Shown here: in pieces, positions 63,730 to 64,000 of the stretch
How the letters are laid out: each line of letters opens with the position of its first letter
Numbering within the stretch: the stretch's first letter is position 1
NCBI RefSeq assembly: GCF_014905175.1
Contig: NC_057788.1
Location: 26,134,154 to 26,198,153 of the forward strand
Direction of reading: 5' to 3'
DNA from: Aphidius gifuensis
Taxonomy: Eukaryota; Arthropoda; Insecta; Hymenoptera; Braconidae
Length of the DNA: 64,000 bases
Program-made: the position numbers and the translations under genes
Notes under the pieces: generated by a model
The model's input: only the letters and a program-made list of their open reading frames with translations
Told to the model about the DNA's origin: nothing
Database searches by the model: none

Positions 63730-64000
63730 CTGCTTTTCTTGATTAGCATTAGGTAAAATAGTTAAAATATTATAAAATAATAGCTTAAAAATTACTTGAT
63801 AAATTGATTTAAATTTTGTGTAACCTAGATATAGATAATCATGTTCATTAAATATGAAATTAAATGAATACCTGATTTTTTTTTTTGGCTGAATCAATGT
63901 TGCAATTATATAAGCTGTGGTTTTACACAATAAATTTAATTTGACATTTTATACGAAAAGATTTTAAAAGCTTTCCTTGATTTTCATTAAAGTCAAGTAT
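63730..64000. other. Probable intron of the minus-strand gene
   Basis: AT-rich sequence reads as Ile/Phe/Tyr/Lys-rich in the frame that continues from the exon. So it is more likely intron than coding, although no stop interrupts the frame until beyond 63930. Confidence 0.4.

Noticed and set aside
1..64000. tRNA, rRNA and known insect microRNAs
   Set aside because: Scanned by eye for tRNA B-box-like GGTTCGAAT and for common mature microRNA seeds (let-7, bantam, miR-1, miR-9, miR-137, miR-124 and others). No full match was seen.
1..64000. CRISPR arrays, operons or a bacterial defence system
   Set aside because: No regularly spaced repeats, no long adjacent ORFs and no ribosome-binding sites. 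The sequence is eukaryotic in character.

Overview
The window looks like eukaryotic, insect-type DNA. It is very AT-rich (roughly three quarters A+T by eye, not computed), packed with poly-T/poly-A runs (up to about 21 nt) and TA or TTTA microsatellites. There is no operon structure, and no long ORF with recognisable domains. The mix of splice-site-bounded short exons, huge introns and insect-style 5' leader sequence (repeated GTGAA/AGTGAA words) suggests an arthropod. A hymenopteran such as a parasitoid wasp is my best guess, but this is inference only. I could not name any gene.

Main layout. A plus-strand gene appears to cross most of the window. Two exons have strong splice sites on both sides: a 42-nt exon at 8550-8591 that carries an ATG and a short hydrophobic start (MRVLSILLI), and a 223-nt leader-like exon at 38826-39048 that ends exactly in ATG followed by GTGAGT. 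Between them lies about 30 kb of apparent intron, and at least 25 kb of non-coding sequence follows. Joining the two exons gives a single 30-codon ORF. Joining the first exon instead to a candidate terminal exon at 29385-29587 gives, in phase, a 76-residue protein that starts with a hydrophobic segment.

Mobile elements lie at 47.1-49.1 kb. One is an about 735-bp, almost entirely palindromic foldback element (47127-47861). The other is a 1080-bp element (48050-49129) with perfect 28-bp terminal inverted repeats and a TA target duplication. It has no transposase ORF and is built of internal repeats. They are only 188 bp apart.

The right part (54-58 kb) holds several short ORFs with coding-like composition on both strands, none assignable to a family. 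A convincing minus-strand coding exon lies at 63539-63729, with a perfect one-nucleotide-loop G-quadruplex motif about 0.5 kb to its left at 63062-63076. If the plus-strand gene continues past 39 kb, this minus-strand gene is nested in it or adjacent to it.

No tRNA, rRNA, recognisable microRNA, CRISPR array or prokaryotic signal was seen. Most long ORFs in the window are read-throughs of homopolymer tracts (poly-Phe/poly-Lys) and are left out.
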